Part shown: positions 5,429-11,261 of the stretch, in pieces
Layout: each line of letters starts with the position of its first letter
Position numbering within the stretch: the stretch's first letter is position 1
DNA from: Selenomonas sp.
Lineage (GTDB): Bacteria > Bacillota > Negativicutes > Selenomonadales > Selenomonadaceae
Assembly (NCBI RefSeq): GCF_022771645.1
Contig: NZ_JALFCU010000042.1
Location: forward strand, 1 to 11,261
Length of the DNA stretch: 11,261 bases
Direction: 5' to 3'
Notes under the pieces: generated by a model
Databases searched by the model: none
The model's input: only the letters and a program-made list of their open reading frames with translations
What the model was told of the DNA's origin: nothing
Made by a program: the position numbers and the translations under genes

Positions 5429-7630
5429 ATGGGATTGCTAGATAATATTTTGAATATTTTCCACCAAGAAAACACGACCAGCAGAGGCGAGGGTACCCCC
5501 TCGTCTTTTGCGGCCTCTAAGACGAAAAACGCGCAACGCGTCCAGACGGGCGGCGCGGCGAATGGCGGCGCTGCCGCGGGCGGCGCGAACGGCGGCGATG
5601 ATGGCGATGACCTCACGGAAGAAGAGCTCATCGCGCAGGAGCTCGATCGCGAAATCCAGGCATTTTACGCCATCCTCGTCGACACGATGGGCACGGACAA
5701 GCTCGTGCTGCAGGCCGGCAAGCTCGACGCACTCGCGCTCATGCGCTCCGGGAACCGCGGCGACCGCGTGCTCGCGCTCGAGCGCATCGTGAACGAGAAT
5801 CCGACGCTCGGCCCTGCACCGACGGACGAGGAGATCCCCGAAGTGCTCTCCGAGCTTTCCGACCGCGTCGCCGACATGATGGCGCGCAAGAACGTCGAGG
5901 ACTCCATCGAGAAGAAGGTCAACGACAAGCTCGAGCAGGATCACCAGGACTACGTCAAAGACATCCGCATGCAGGTGCTCAAAGAAGAAAAAGGCCCGCA
6001 GGAAACGCCGCAGGATGCGGAAAAGCGCGAAAAGCTCGAAAAGATGGATAAGATCCACCTCACGCAGTCCGTCATGGAACTCCTGCGCCCGCAGACGTTC
6101 GACGAGATCGTCGGTCAGGAGCGCGCCGTGAAATCGCTCATGGCGAAACTCTCGAGCCCGTATCCGCAACACCTCCTGCTCTACGGCCCGCCGGGCGTCG
6201 GCAAGACGACGGCGGCGCGCCTCGTCCTCGAGGCCGCGAAGGAAAAGCCTTTGTCGCCCTTTGGCGCGGAAGCGCCGTTCATCGAGACGGACGGCACGAC
6301 GCTCCGCTGGGACCCGCGGGACATCACGAACCCGCTCCTCGGCTCCGTGCACGACCCGATTTACCAGGGCGCGCAGAAGACGCTCGCCGACAACGGCGTC
6401 CCCGAGCCGAAGCCCGGCCTCGTCACGGACGCGCACGGCGGCATCCTCTTCATCGACGAGATCGGCGAAATGGACGAGATGCTGCAAAATAAATTGCTGA
6501 AAGTCCTCGAGGACAAGCGCGCGTACTTTGACTCCGCGTACTACGACCCGACGGATCCGAAAGTCCCGCCGTACATCAAGAAGCTGTTCGAAGAAGGCGC
6601 GCCCGCGGACTTCGTGCTCATCGGCGCGACGACGCGCGACGCCGGCCACATCAATCCTGCCCTGCGCTCGCGCTGTGCGGAGATCTACTTCGAGCCGCTG
6701 ACGCCGGCGCACATCGTGAAGATCCTCCACAACGCGGCCGCGAAGCTCCATGTGCAGCTCGCCGACGGCGTCGCCGAGCTCATCGCCGAGTACACGATCG
6801 AGGGGCGCAAGGCCATCAACATCCTCGCGGACGCCTATTCGCTCGCGCTCGAGCGCAGCGGGCAGGACGTCGCCGTCGCGAAGGCCATCGGCGCTGCCGA
6901 GGCGGCGGGGAAATCCCGCAAGGAGGCCGCCGCCGAAGCGTTCGGCACGGCGGCGATTGCCGTCGAGATGCAGGACATCTACGAAGTCGCGCAGGTCAGC
7001 CGCCTCTATCAGTTTGTGACGAAGAAGGCGAAGCCGACGGCCGAGCAGGGCCATATCTTCGGCCTCGGCGTCGCGGGCTTCCTCGGCTCGGTCATCGAGA
7101 TCGAGGCCGTCGCGTTCCCCGCGCACGAAAAGGGCAAGGGCACGGTGCGCTTCAACGAGACGGCCGGTTCGATGGCGAAGGACTCCGTTTTCAACGCCGC
7201 GTCCGTCCTGCGCAAAGTCACGGGCAAGGACATCCACGACTACGATCTGCACATCAATGTCATCGGCGGCGGCAATATCGACGGCCCGTCGGCCGGCACG
7301 GCGATCCTCTCCGCGATCGTGTCCGCCGTGACAGGGCGCAAGATCCGTCAGGACGTCGCTGTCACGGGCGAGATCTCGCTCGCCGGTCGCGTGCGCCCCG
7401 TCGGCGGCGTGTTCGAGAAGGCCTACGGCGCGAAACAAGCCGGCATCCGCCTCATGGTCATCCCGGAGGAAAACAAGAAAGATATTCCCGGCGATATGCT
7501 CGGCCTCGACATCCGGCCCGTGAAGACGGCGGAAGAGGCGTTCGAGTTCATTTTCGCGCCGAAGAGCCCGGACGACACGCCCGTCGCACTCCCGCCCGAA
7601 TCAAAGAAAGAACAAACTCCGAGCAAGTAA
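5429..7630 (+). CDS. lonC: LonC-type ATP-dependent protease (AAA+ / Lon Ser-Lys)
   Basis: This 733-residue soluble AAA+ protease has its ATPase and Lon peptidase domains on one chain, without the large LonA N-terminal domain. Order: a short leader (MGLLDNILNIF), a low-complexity Gly/Ala/Asp linker (about 41-61), a charged helical region (about 62-210), and an AAA+ domain with Walker A GPPGVGKT (253-260) and Walker B ILFIDE (339-344). A sensor-1 segment GATTRD and arginine-containing LRSRCAE follow. The Lon peptidase domain starts at about 535, with Ser621 in DGPSAG and Lys664 in GGVFEK, the expected catalytic dyad. The pattern and the place between rplI and dnaB fit the LonC/LonB group first described from spore formers (TIGRFAM spore_lon_C). 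The start is ATG 5429 with AAAGGAA at 5416-5422. An in-frame TTG at 5378 has no SD. Only weak promoter matches occur upstream (TTTGCG 5388, TATACC 5410, spacer 16). The substrate is unknown. LonB is the main alternative name. Confidence 0.9.
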   Translation: MGLLDNILNIFHQENTTSRGEGTPSSFAASKTKNAQRVQTGGAANGGAAAGGANGGDDGDDLTEEELIAQELDREIQAFYAILVDTMGTDKLVLQAGKLDALALMRSGNRGDRVLALERIVNENPTLGPAPTDEEIPEVLSELSDRVADMMARKNVEDSIEKKVNDKLEQDHQDYVKDIRMQVLKEEKGPQETPQDAEKREKLEKMDKIHLTQSVMELLRPQTFDEIVGQERAVKSLMAKLSSPYPQHLLLYGPPGVGKTTAARLVLEAAKEKPLSPFGAEAPFIETDGTTLRWDPRDITNPLLGSVHDPIYQGAQKTLADNGVPEPKPGLVTDAHGGILFIDEIGEMDEMLQNKLLKVLEDKRAYFDSAYYDPTDPKVPPYIKKLFEEGAPADFVLIGATTRDAGHINPALRSRCAEIYFEPLTPAHIVKILHNAAAKLHVQLADGVAELIAEYTIEGRKAINILADAYSLALERSGQDVAVAKAIGAAEAAGKSRKEAAAEAFGTAAIAVEMQDIYEVAQVSRLYQFVTKKAKPTAEQGHIFGLGVAGFLGSVIEIEAVAFPAHEKGKGTVRFNETAGSMAKDSVFNAASVLRKVTGKDIHDYDLHINVIGGGNIDGPSAGTAILSAIVSAVTGRKIRQDVAVTGEISLAGRVRPVGGVFEKAYGAKQAGIRLMVIPEENKKDIPGDMLGLDIRPVKTAEEAFEFIFAPKSPDDTPVALPPESKKEQTPSK

Positions 7631-7642
7631 AGGAGGTTCTCT

Positions 7643-8980
7643 ATGCCCGCATCCCAACGCATGCTGCCGCAGAACGTCGAAGCGGAGCTCTCCGTGCTCG
7701 GCGCCATCATGATCAAGAACGACGCGATGACGCAGGTGCAGGACAAGCTGCGCTCCGAAGATTTTTACCGCGAATCGCACCGCATCGTCTACGACACGAT
7801 GAACGAGCTCGTGCGCGACAGCAAACCCATCGACCTTTTGACGCTCGAGGAGGCGCTGCGCAAGAAAGGCGTGCTCGAGAAGATCGGCGGCGTCGGCTTC
7901 CTCACGCAGGTCGCGAACTACGTGCCGACGGCAGCGAACATCGTTTACCACGCGAACATCGTCAAGGAAAAATCGGAGCTCCGCCACCTCATCGACGCCG
8001 CGACCATCATCGCCGGCAACGCCTACGAAGGCACGGAAGACGTCCAGGACATCATGGACGACGCGGAAAAGCGCATCTTCGCCGTCACGAACGAGCAGTC
8101 GGCCGACGACATGGACTCCGTGGACAAGATCGTCGTGCAGACCATCGCCCACGTCGAGAAGCTCTATGAGAACAAGGGCGGCATCACGGGCCTCGCGACG
8201 GGCTTCCGCGATTTTGACAAGCTCACGAGCGGCCTGCAGAAGTCCGACCTCGTCCTCGTCGCCGCGCGCCCGTCGATGGGCAAGACGGCGTTCACGCTGA
8301 ACATCGCGGCCTACGCCGCCTTGCACGGCCATACCGTCGCGTTCTTTTCCCTCGAAATGAACAAGGAGCAGCTCGTACAGCGCATGCTCTGCTCCGAAGG
8401 CCAGATCGACTCGCAGCGCCTGCGCACGGGCCAGATCGACGCGGAGGACTGGGGGCGCCTCATCGACACGTCCGACCGCATCTCGCGGGCGAAGCTCTTC
8501 ATCGACAGCACGCCGGGCATCGGCGTCATGGAGCTCCGCTCGAAGGCGCGCCGCCTCAAGGCGAAAGAAGGCAGCCTCGACCTCATCGTCATCGACTACC
8601 TCCAGCTCATGCAAGGCCGCGCCTCGAAGAGCAACGACGCGAGCCGCCAGCAAGAAATCTCGGAAATCTCGCGTTCTCTCAAAGCGCTCGCCCGCGAGCT
8701 CGACGTTCCGGTCGTCGCGCTGTCGCAGCTCTCGCGCGAAGTCGAAAAGCGCCCGGGCAAGAAGCCGATGCTCTCCGACCTCCGCGAATCCGGCTCGCTC
8801 GAGCAGGACGCCGACATCGTCATGTTCCTGTTCCGCGAGGATTACTACAACAAAGAGACGGAGAACAAGAACATCACGGAACTCATCATCGCAAAACACC
8901 GCAACGGCCCGATCGGAACCGTCGAGCTGTTCTTCCAGAAGGAATATACGAAGTTCCAGGATCTCATACGGACGGAATGA
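7643..8980 (+). CDS. dnaB: Replicative DNA helicase DnaB
   Basis: This 445-residue protein is the hexameric 5'-3' helicase that unwinds DNA ahead of the replisome (called DnaC in Bacillus subtilis). It is full length. The N-terminal primase-interacting domain (about 8-110) opens with MLPQNVEAELSVLGAIM. After a linker the RecA-like domain starts near ITGLATGFRDFDKLTSGL (about 181-198). It carries Walker A ARPSMGKT (208-215), the catalytic glutamate in FFSLEM (E238), Walker B LIVIDYLQLM (314-323), SQLSR (361-365) and the arginine-finger region AKHRNGPIG (417-425). No intein or insertion interrupts it. The Shine-Dalgarno AAAGGAGGT (7629-7637) overlaps the lonC stop and lies 5 nt before the ATG, so it is co-transcribed with lonC and probably strongly translated. 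In B. subtilis the next gene would be purA; here a repeat element and rfbD follow. Confidence 0.97.
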   Translation: MPASQRMLPQNVEAELSVLGAIMIKNDAMTQVQDKLRSEDFYRESHRIVYDTMNELVRDSKPIDLLTLEEALRKKGVLEKIGGVGFLTQVANYVPTAANIVYHANIVKEKSELRHLIDAATIIAGNAYEGTEDVQDIMDDAEKRIFAVTNEQSADDMDSVDKIVVQTIAHVEKLYENKGGITGLATGFRDFDKLTSGLQKSDLVLVAARPSMGKTAFTLNIAAYAALHGHTVAFFSLEMNKEQLVQRMLCSEGQIDSQRLRTGQIDAEDWGRLIDTSDRISRAKLFIDSTPGIGVMELRSKARRLKAKEGSLDLIVIDYLQLMQGRASKSNDASRQQEISEISRSLKALARELDVPVVALSQLSREVEKRPGKKPMLSDLRESGSLEQDADIVMFLFREDYYNKETENKNITELIIAKHRNGPIGTVELFFQKEYTKFQDLIRTE

Positions 8981-9027
8981 GTCATTCGGTTGCTAGTCGT
9001 TGTTTCATCTGTTGCGGAGCGTTGCAT

Positions 9028-9249
9028 CTACAGCAGCCTTCCCCTTCGGGGAAGGTGGCGGCCGCAGGCCGACGGAAAGGGTGTCGAAGGTAGGACGTTA
9101 CAAATCGCAGGATTGTAATGGCGAAGGCATGTAATAACTCATAGTTTCCTTCGCCAATACAATCGAGAATAAAACGGACGGCCTACCTTCGCCACCCGCT
9201 CCGCCTCGCATTCGCTCGGCACCTCTCCCGGAGGGAGAGGCTACTGTAG
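9028..9249. repeat. Nested inverted-repeat (MITE/REP-like) element B
   Basis: This 222-bp stretch occupies most of the 322-nt gap between dnaB and rfbD and can fold into one long imperfect hairpin. Tips: CTACAGCAGCC (9028-9038) and GGCTACTGTAG (9239-9249), inverted with one difference. Each tip runs into a 19-nt palindrome, CCTTCCCC-TTC-GGGGAAGG (9037-9055) and CCTCTCCC-GGA-GGGAGAGG (9222-9240). A second tier is the perfect pair CGAAGGTAGG (9085-9094) and CCTACCTTCG (9182-9191). A third is GATTGTAATGGCGAAGG (9111-9127) with its near-complement at 9148-9164 (16 of 17), around a 20-nt loop. Between tiers lies a GGCCGCAGGCC-type small hairpin (9060-9070). There is no ORF inside. The rest of the gap (8981-9027 and 9250-9302) shows only a weak promoter-like match (TTGCGT 9253, TACAAA 9274, spacer 15) and the rfbD SD. 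Confidence 0.75.
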
Positions 9250-9302
9250 GAGTTGCGTTCTGCAATAGCAAGATACAAATTCATCTGCGGAAGGATGATA
9301 TG

Positions 9303-10148
9303 ATGAAAATCCTAGTCACAGGCGTCACGGGCCAGCTCGGCCATGATGTGATGCTCGAGCTCCAATCGCGCGGCCACGAAGCCATCGGCGCTGCGCGCAA
9401 AGATTTTTCGCTGATCGATTTCAAGGCGGCGCGCGCGTTCGTGGAGCGGACGCATCCCGACGCGATCATCCATTGCGCGGCCTACACCGCCGTCGACCGG
9501 GCCGAGGACGAGAAAGACATCTGTATGATCACGAACGGCGGCGCGACGCGGGCGCTCGCCGCCGCCGCGAAAGACATCGGCGCGAAATTCGTCTATCTCT
9601 CGACGGACTACGTCTTCCCGGGGACAGGCGAAACGCCATATGAAACCGATGCCTTGAAAGGCCCAACGAACGCCTACGGCCTTTCGAAGCTCGCGGGCGA
9701 AACGGCGGTGCAGGAGCTCCTCACCGCGTATTTCATCGTCCGCATTTCGTGGGTCTTTGGCGTGAACGGCAAGAATTTTGTCAAGACGATGTTGCGCCTT
9801 GCAGAGGATCACGACGCGCTCACCGTCGTCGACGACCAGATCGGCTCGCCGACGTACACGAAAGACCTCGCGCGCCTGCTCGTTGACATGGTCGAGAGCG
9901 AGAAGTACGGCGTCTATCACGCGACGAACGAAGGCTTCTGCTCGTGGGCGGAGTTCGCGGCTGAGATTTTCCGCCAGGCAGGGGAGCGCGTCACCGTCAC
10001 GCCCGTGCCGTCATCGGCGTATCCCACGAAAGCGGCGCGCCCGAAGAACTCGCGCCTCTCGAAAGCCGCGCTCGACGCGGCGGGATTCTCGCGCTTGCCG
10101 ACATGGCAGGACGCGCTCCAGCGATATTTGGGGGAATTGTCGCTGTAA
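9303..10148 (+). CDS. rfbD: dTDP-4-dehydrorhamnose reductase (RmlD/RfbD)
   Basis: This enzyme reduces dTDP-4-dehydro-L-rhamnose to dTDP-L-rhamnose with NAD(P)H, the last step of the pathway that supplies rhamnose for surface polysaccharide. The 281 residues are full length. It is an extended short-chain dehydrogenase: KILVTGVTGQLGHDV has the GxxGxxG nucleotide loop (residues 7-13), followed by HCAAYTAVDRAE and YLSTDYVFPG (STD at 100-102). The catalytic Tyr-x-x-x-Lys is YGLSK (Y125, K129). Later come RISWVFG, DQIGSPTYTKDLA and the family tail RPKNSRLSKAAL. Two adjacent ATG codons exist (9300 and 9303). The SD GGAAGGA (9289-9295) is 7 nt from 9303 and 4 nt from 9300, so 9303 is preferred. The other rhamnose genes (rmlA, rmlB, rmlC) are absent, so rfbD stands alone here. 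The 66 nt before the next gene show no clear terminator. Confidence 0.95.
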   Translation: MKILVTGVTGQLGHDVMLELQSRGHEAIGAARKDFSLIDFKAARAFVERTHPDAIIHCAAYTAVDRAEDEKDICMITNGGATRALAAAAKDIGAKFVYLSTDYVFPGTGETPYETDALKGPTNAYGLSKLAGETAVQELLTAYFIVRISWVFGVNGKNFVKTMLRLAEDHDALTVVDDQIGSPTYTKDLARLLVDMVESEKYGVYHATNEGFCSWAEFAAEIFRQAGERVTVTPVPSSAYPTKAARPKNSRLSKAALDAAGFSRLPTWQDALQRYLGELSL

Positions 10149-10214
10149 GACAGATATGTGTTTTAAGTAAAGAAATATCGTTGGGATTTCACAGATTTTT
10201 AGGGGGAAATCAAG

Positions 10215-11039
10215 ATGCAGCTCGATGAAATCATCAACAAGCACAAAACAGATCTCAACGCCACGGACACGGTGATCTGGAAGTACATCGTCACGCACCG
10301 TGCCGGCGTGCGCCACATCTCCATCCATGAGCTCGCGCGCGCGTGCGCTGTCTCGTCGACGACGGTTGTGCGTTTTGCACAAAAACTCGGCCTCGACGGC
10401 TTCGGCGAGCTCAAGGCCATCCTGAAGATGGAAGAGCCGTCCGGCGAAGTCTATCACAGCGACGTGCTGAAGGACCTCGGCGAGTTCTACATCAATACGG
10501 GCAAAAAGCTCATGGCCCGGAATTTCGACAATGCGAGCAAGCTCATCCACGAGGCGAACCGCGTCTTCACGTACGCCTCGGGCTATGTGCAGAGCAACGT
10601 CGTGCAGGAGCTCAAACGCCTCTTTTTCTATGACAACGTGCTCGTTTTCGAGATCCGCGGCCGTGAGGAGTTCAATGCCGTCATGCAGAACGTCACGAAG
10701 GACGACCTCTTCATCTTCGTCTCGTTCTCCGGCGAGTCGCCGAACGTCACGGACTTCGCGCAGCAATTGCAGCTCCGCGACGTGCCGCTCATCTCGATCA
10801 CGAAGCTCCACGACAACACGCTCGCGAGCCTCTCGACCGTGAACCTCTACGTCTCGCCTGCGCGCTTCCAGCTGTACGACGAAGACGACACGCGCCCGCC
10901 GTTCCAGTCCATGATGCCGTACTTCCTGCTGCTCGAGATCTGGTACGTCAAATACCGCGTCTACCTGCAGCACAAAGCGGAAGAGGCGAAGAAAAAAGCC
11001 GACGCGAGCGCGGAGGCTGCGGAACGGAACGAAAAATAA
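10215..11039 (+). CDS. MurR/RpiR family transcriptional regulator (HTH + SIS)
   Basis: This 274-residue protein has the two-domain layout of the RpiR family. The N-terminal HTH_6 domain (about 1-75) includes TDTVIWKYIVTHRAG and the helix-turn-helix SIHELARACAVSSTTVVRFA followed by QKLGLDGFGELKAIL. The SIS sugar-phosphate-binding domain (about 105-215) includes VFTYASGYVQSNVVQELK and VSFSGESPNV (169-178), then VPLISITKLHDNTLASL. Family members bind phosphosugars and repress or activate sugar-use genes. The C-terminal 20 or so residues are a charged Lys/Ala/Glu tail (KAEEAKKKADASAEAAERNE), probably helical, with no clear role. The SD AGGGGGAAA (about 10201-10209) is 5-6 nt before the ATG. No sugar-use gene is adjacent. 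The neighbour upstream is rfbD, so a link to envelope sugar metabolism is possible but unproven. A strong terminator follows. Confidence 0.92.
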   Translation: MQLDEIINKHKTDLNATDTVIWKYIVTHRAGVRHISIHELARACAVSSTTVVRFAQKLGLDGFGELKAILKMEEPSGEVYHSDVLKDLGEFYINTGKKLMARNFDNASKLIHEANRVFTYASGYVQSNVVQELKRLFFYDNVLVFEIRGREEFNAVMQNVTKDDLFIFVSFSGESPNVTDFAQQLQLRDVPLISITKLHDNTLASLSTVNLYVSPARFQLYDEDDTRPPFQSMMPYFLLLEIWYVKYRVYLQHKAEEAKKKADASAEAAERNEK

Positions 11040-11051
11040 AAGACAAACGAA

Positions 11052-11091
11052 AGCAAGCCCTCTGCGGAACATCTCCCGCAGGGGGCTTGCT
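11052..11091 (+). terminator. Terminator hairpin after the RpiR regulator
   Basis: Two 16-nt arms, AGCAAGCCCTCTGCGG (11052-11067) and CCGCAGGGGGCTTGCT (11076-11091), pair fully apart from one G-T wobble around an 8-nt loop. It begins 13 nt after the regulator's stop. The downstream T run is weak (GTATGTCGTTGATC). On the other strand the sequence after the stem is T-rich (TTCGTTTGTCTTTTATTTT), so it may work better for transcription from the right, or in both directions. Confidence 0.75.
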
Positions 11092-11099
11092 GTATGTCG

Positions 11100-11128
11100 T
11101 TGATCCGTTTATTCGTGATGGCTATAAT
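11100..11128 (+). promoter_or_regulatory. Sigma-A-type promoter facing the IS end
   Basis: TTGATC (11100-11105) and a perfect TATAAT (11123-11128) are 17 bp apart, reading rightward. The expected start is near 11135, immediately beside the proposed IS tip at 11136. It may be the promoter of a host gene cut off by the insertion. Transcripts from it would run into the IS. Confidence 0.5.
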
Positions 11129-11162
11129 GGCACCATGAATTAAGACATTGTCGGACAGGTTT

Positions 11163-11185
11163 TATAATGAATCTCGTGGTATACT
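11163..11185 (+). promoter_or_regulatory. IS-internal promoter(s) for the transposase ORF
   Basis: Two -10 candidates occur. TATAAT (11163-11168) lies 17 bp after a TTAAGA (11140-11145). TATACT (11180-11185) is preceded by TG at 11177-11178, the extended -10 form TGGTATACT. The second would start transcription near 11191-11192, just ahead of the SD at 11201-11206. Both are sequence matches only. Confidence 0.45.
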
Positions 11186-11212
11186 GGGGAGACCATTGAA
11201 AAGGAGATTCAT
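11167..11212 (+). promoter_or_regulatory. Inverted repeat covering the transposase ribosome-binding site
   Basis: ATGAATCTC (11167-11175) and GAGATTCAT (11204-11212) are perfect 9-bp complements with a 28-nt loop. The right arm contains the core of the Shine-Dalgarno (AAGGAG, 11201-11206) and ends 1 nt before the ATG. In an mRNA carrying both arms, the ribosome-binding site would be paired. A transcript starting at about 11191 would lack the left arm and leave it free. Confidence 0.55.
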
Positions 11213-11213
11213 C

Positions 11214-11261
11214 ATGTCACGTACACGTCGTCATTTCACTTCCAAATTCAAATCCGACCTC
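11214..11261 (+). CDS. IS3-type transposase OrfA (3' partial)
   Basis: Only the first 16 codons are in the window: MSRTRRHFTSKFKSDL. The pattern of basic residues, then [RK]-[RH]-[NH]-[FY]-[ST]-x-x-[FY]-K, is how many IS3-family OrfA proteins begin, just ahead of their helix-turn-helix. The SD AAAAGGAG (11199-11206) lies 7 nt before the ATG. The reading frame is open to the window edge. OrfB with the DDE catalytic domain, and any frameshift signal, would be downstream. The family call depends on a short N-terminus and on the upstream sequence, so an unrelated small gene is not excluded. Confidence 0.6.
   Translation, partial: MSRTRRHFTSKFKSDL

Larger units (their letters stand above)
11136..11261 (+). 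mobile_element. Left end of an IS3-type insertion sequence (partial)
   Basis: The first ORF at 11214 reads like the start of an IS3-family OrfA. The sequence from 11136 (TGAATTAAGACATTGTCGGA) starts with TG and contains a TCGGACA block about 15 nt in, resembling IS3/IS150-group left inverted repeats. The right end, the second ORF and target duplications lie outside the window, so the exact tip is inferred and could be off by some bases. Confidence 0.55.

Noticed and set aside
5158..5631. - strand ORFs across the rplI-lonC gap (for example 5067-5417 and 5158-5631)
   Set aside because: They translate the inverted-repeat element and flanking gene ends, lack a good SD and resemble no family.
5438..7438. 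666-codon open frame on the - strand opposite lonC
   Set aside because: Same codon-bias artefact: repeated RDV/DEV/HDL-type composition, no recognisable fold, entirely inside lonC.
7601..8899. 432-codon open frame on the - strand opposite dnaB
   Set aside because: Low-complexity shadow of dnaB with no motif or ribosome-binding site.
9037..9055. Intrinsic terminator of dnaB at the first box of element B
   Set aside because: The stem is strong but is followed by GTGGCGGCC, not a T run. The box is shared with the three other element tips, so the repeat reading is preferred; an effect on transcript ends remains possible.
9020..9257. GTTGC at 9021-9025 and 9252-9256 as a target-site duplication of element B
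   Set aside because: The copies are not directly against the element tips (gaps of about 2 nt on each side) and 5 nt is short enough for chance.

Overview
The window is a GC-rich (roughly 60% or more by eye) bacterial chromosome segment in which every recognised gene lies on the + strand. The block DUF2232 (YybS-like) - gdpP - rplI - lonC - dnaB is a Firmicutes housekeeping neighbourhood (Bacillus subtilis has yybS-yybT-rplI-dnaC). The high GC, the codon use rich in gcg/gtc/ctc/ggc, and a LonC-type protease between rplI and dnaB together suggest a Negativicutes bacterium of the Selenomonas/Mitsuokella/Megasphaera type. That placement is an inference from gene order and composition, not a database match.

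Layout. Positions 1-267 hold the C-terminal LuxR-type DNA-binding domain of a response regulator cut by the window edge. It overlaps a membrane-anchored family-1 solute-binding protein (264-1619) by 4 nt. A 122-nt gap then carries an extended -10 promoter and a leader palindrome. These precede a tight operon: the DUF2232 membrane protein (1742-2707), the c-di-AMP phosphodiesterase GdpP (2712-4733) and ribosomal protein L9 (4693-5136, overlapping gdpP by 41 nt). A 229-bp repeat element that folds back on itself (5146-5374) separates rplI from lonC (5429-7630). The replicative helicase gene dnaB (7643-8980) follows 12 nt later with a near-ideal Shine-Dalgarno. A second fold-back element of the same architecture (9028-9249) lies between dnaB and a dTDP-4-dehydrorhamnose reductase gene (rfbD, 9303-10148). 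A MurR/RpiR-type SIS-domain regulator (10215-11039) ends at a strong hairpin (11052-11091). Past it are a promoter-like sequence and the left end of an IS3-type insertion sequence, whose first ORF starts at 11214 and runs off the window.

How the genes relate. The central operon joins membrane/c-di-AMP homeostasis (DUF2232, GdpP) with translation (L9), protein quality control (LonC) and replication (DnaB). rfbD makes dTDP-L-rhamnose for cell-surface polysaccharide. The RpiR regulator probably senses a sugar phosphate, but its target is not visible here.

The core genes are ordinary. The most interesting signals are non-coding: (i) two nested inverted-repeat elements whose four tips are each a 19-nt palindrome (8-bp stem, 3-nt loop), changed in a correlated way so that pairing is kept; and (ii) at the IS end, a perfect 9-bp inverted repeat covering the transposase ribosome-binding site, with an internal extended -10 promoter placed so that only read-through mRNA would carry the blocking hairpin. 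No clearly new multi-gene system was found.
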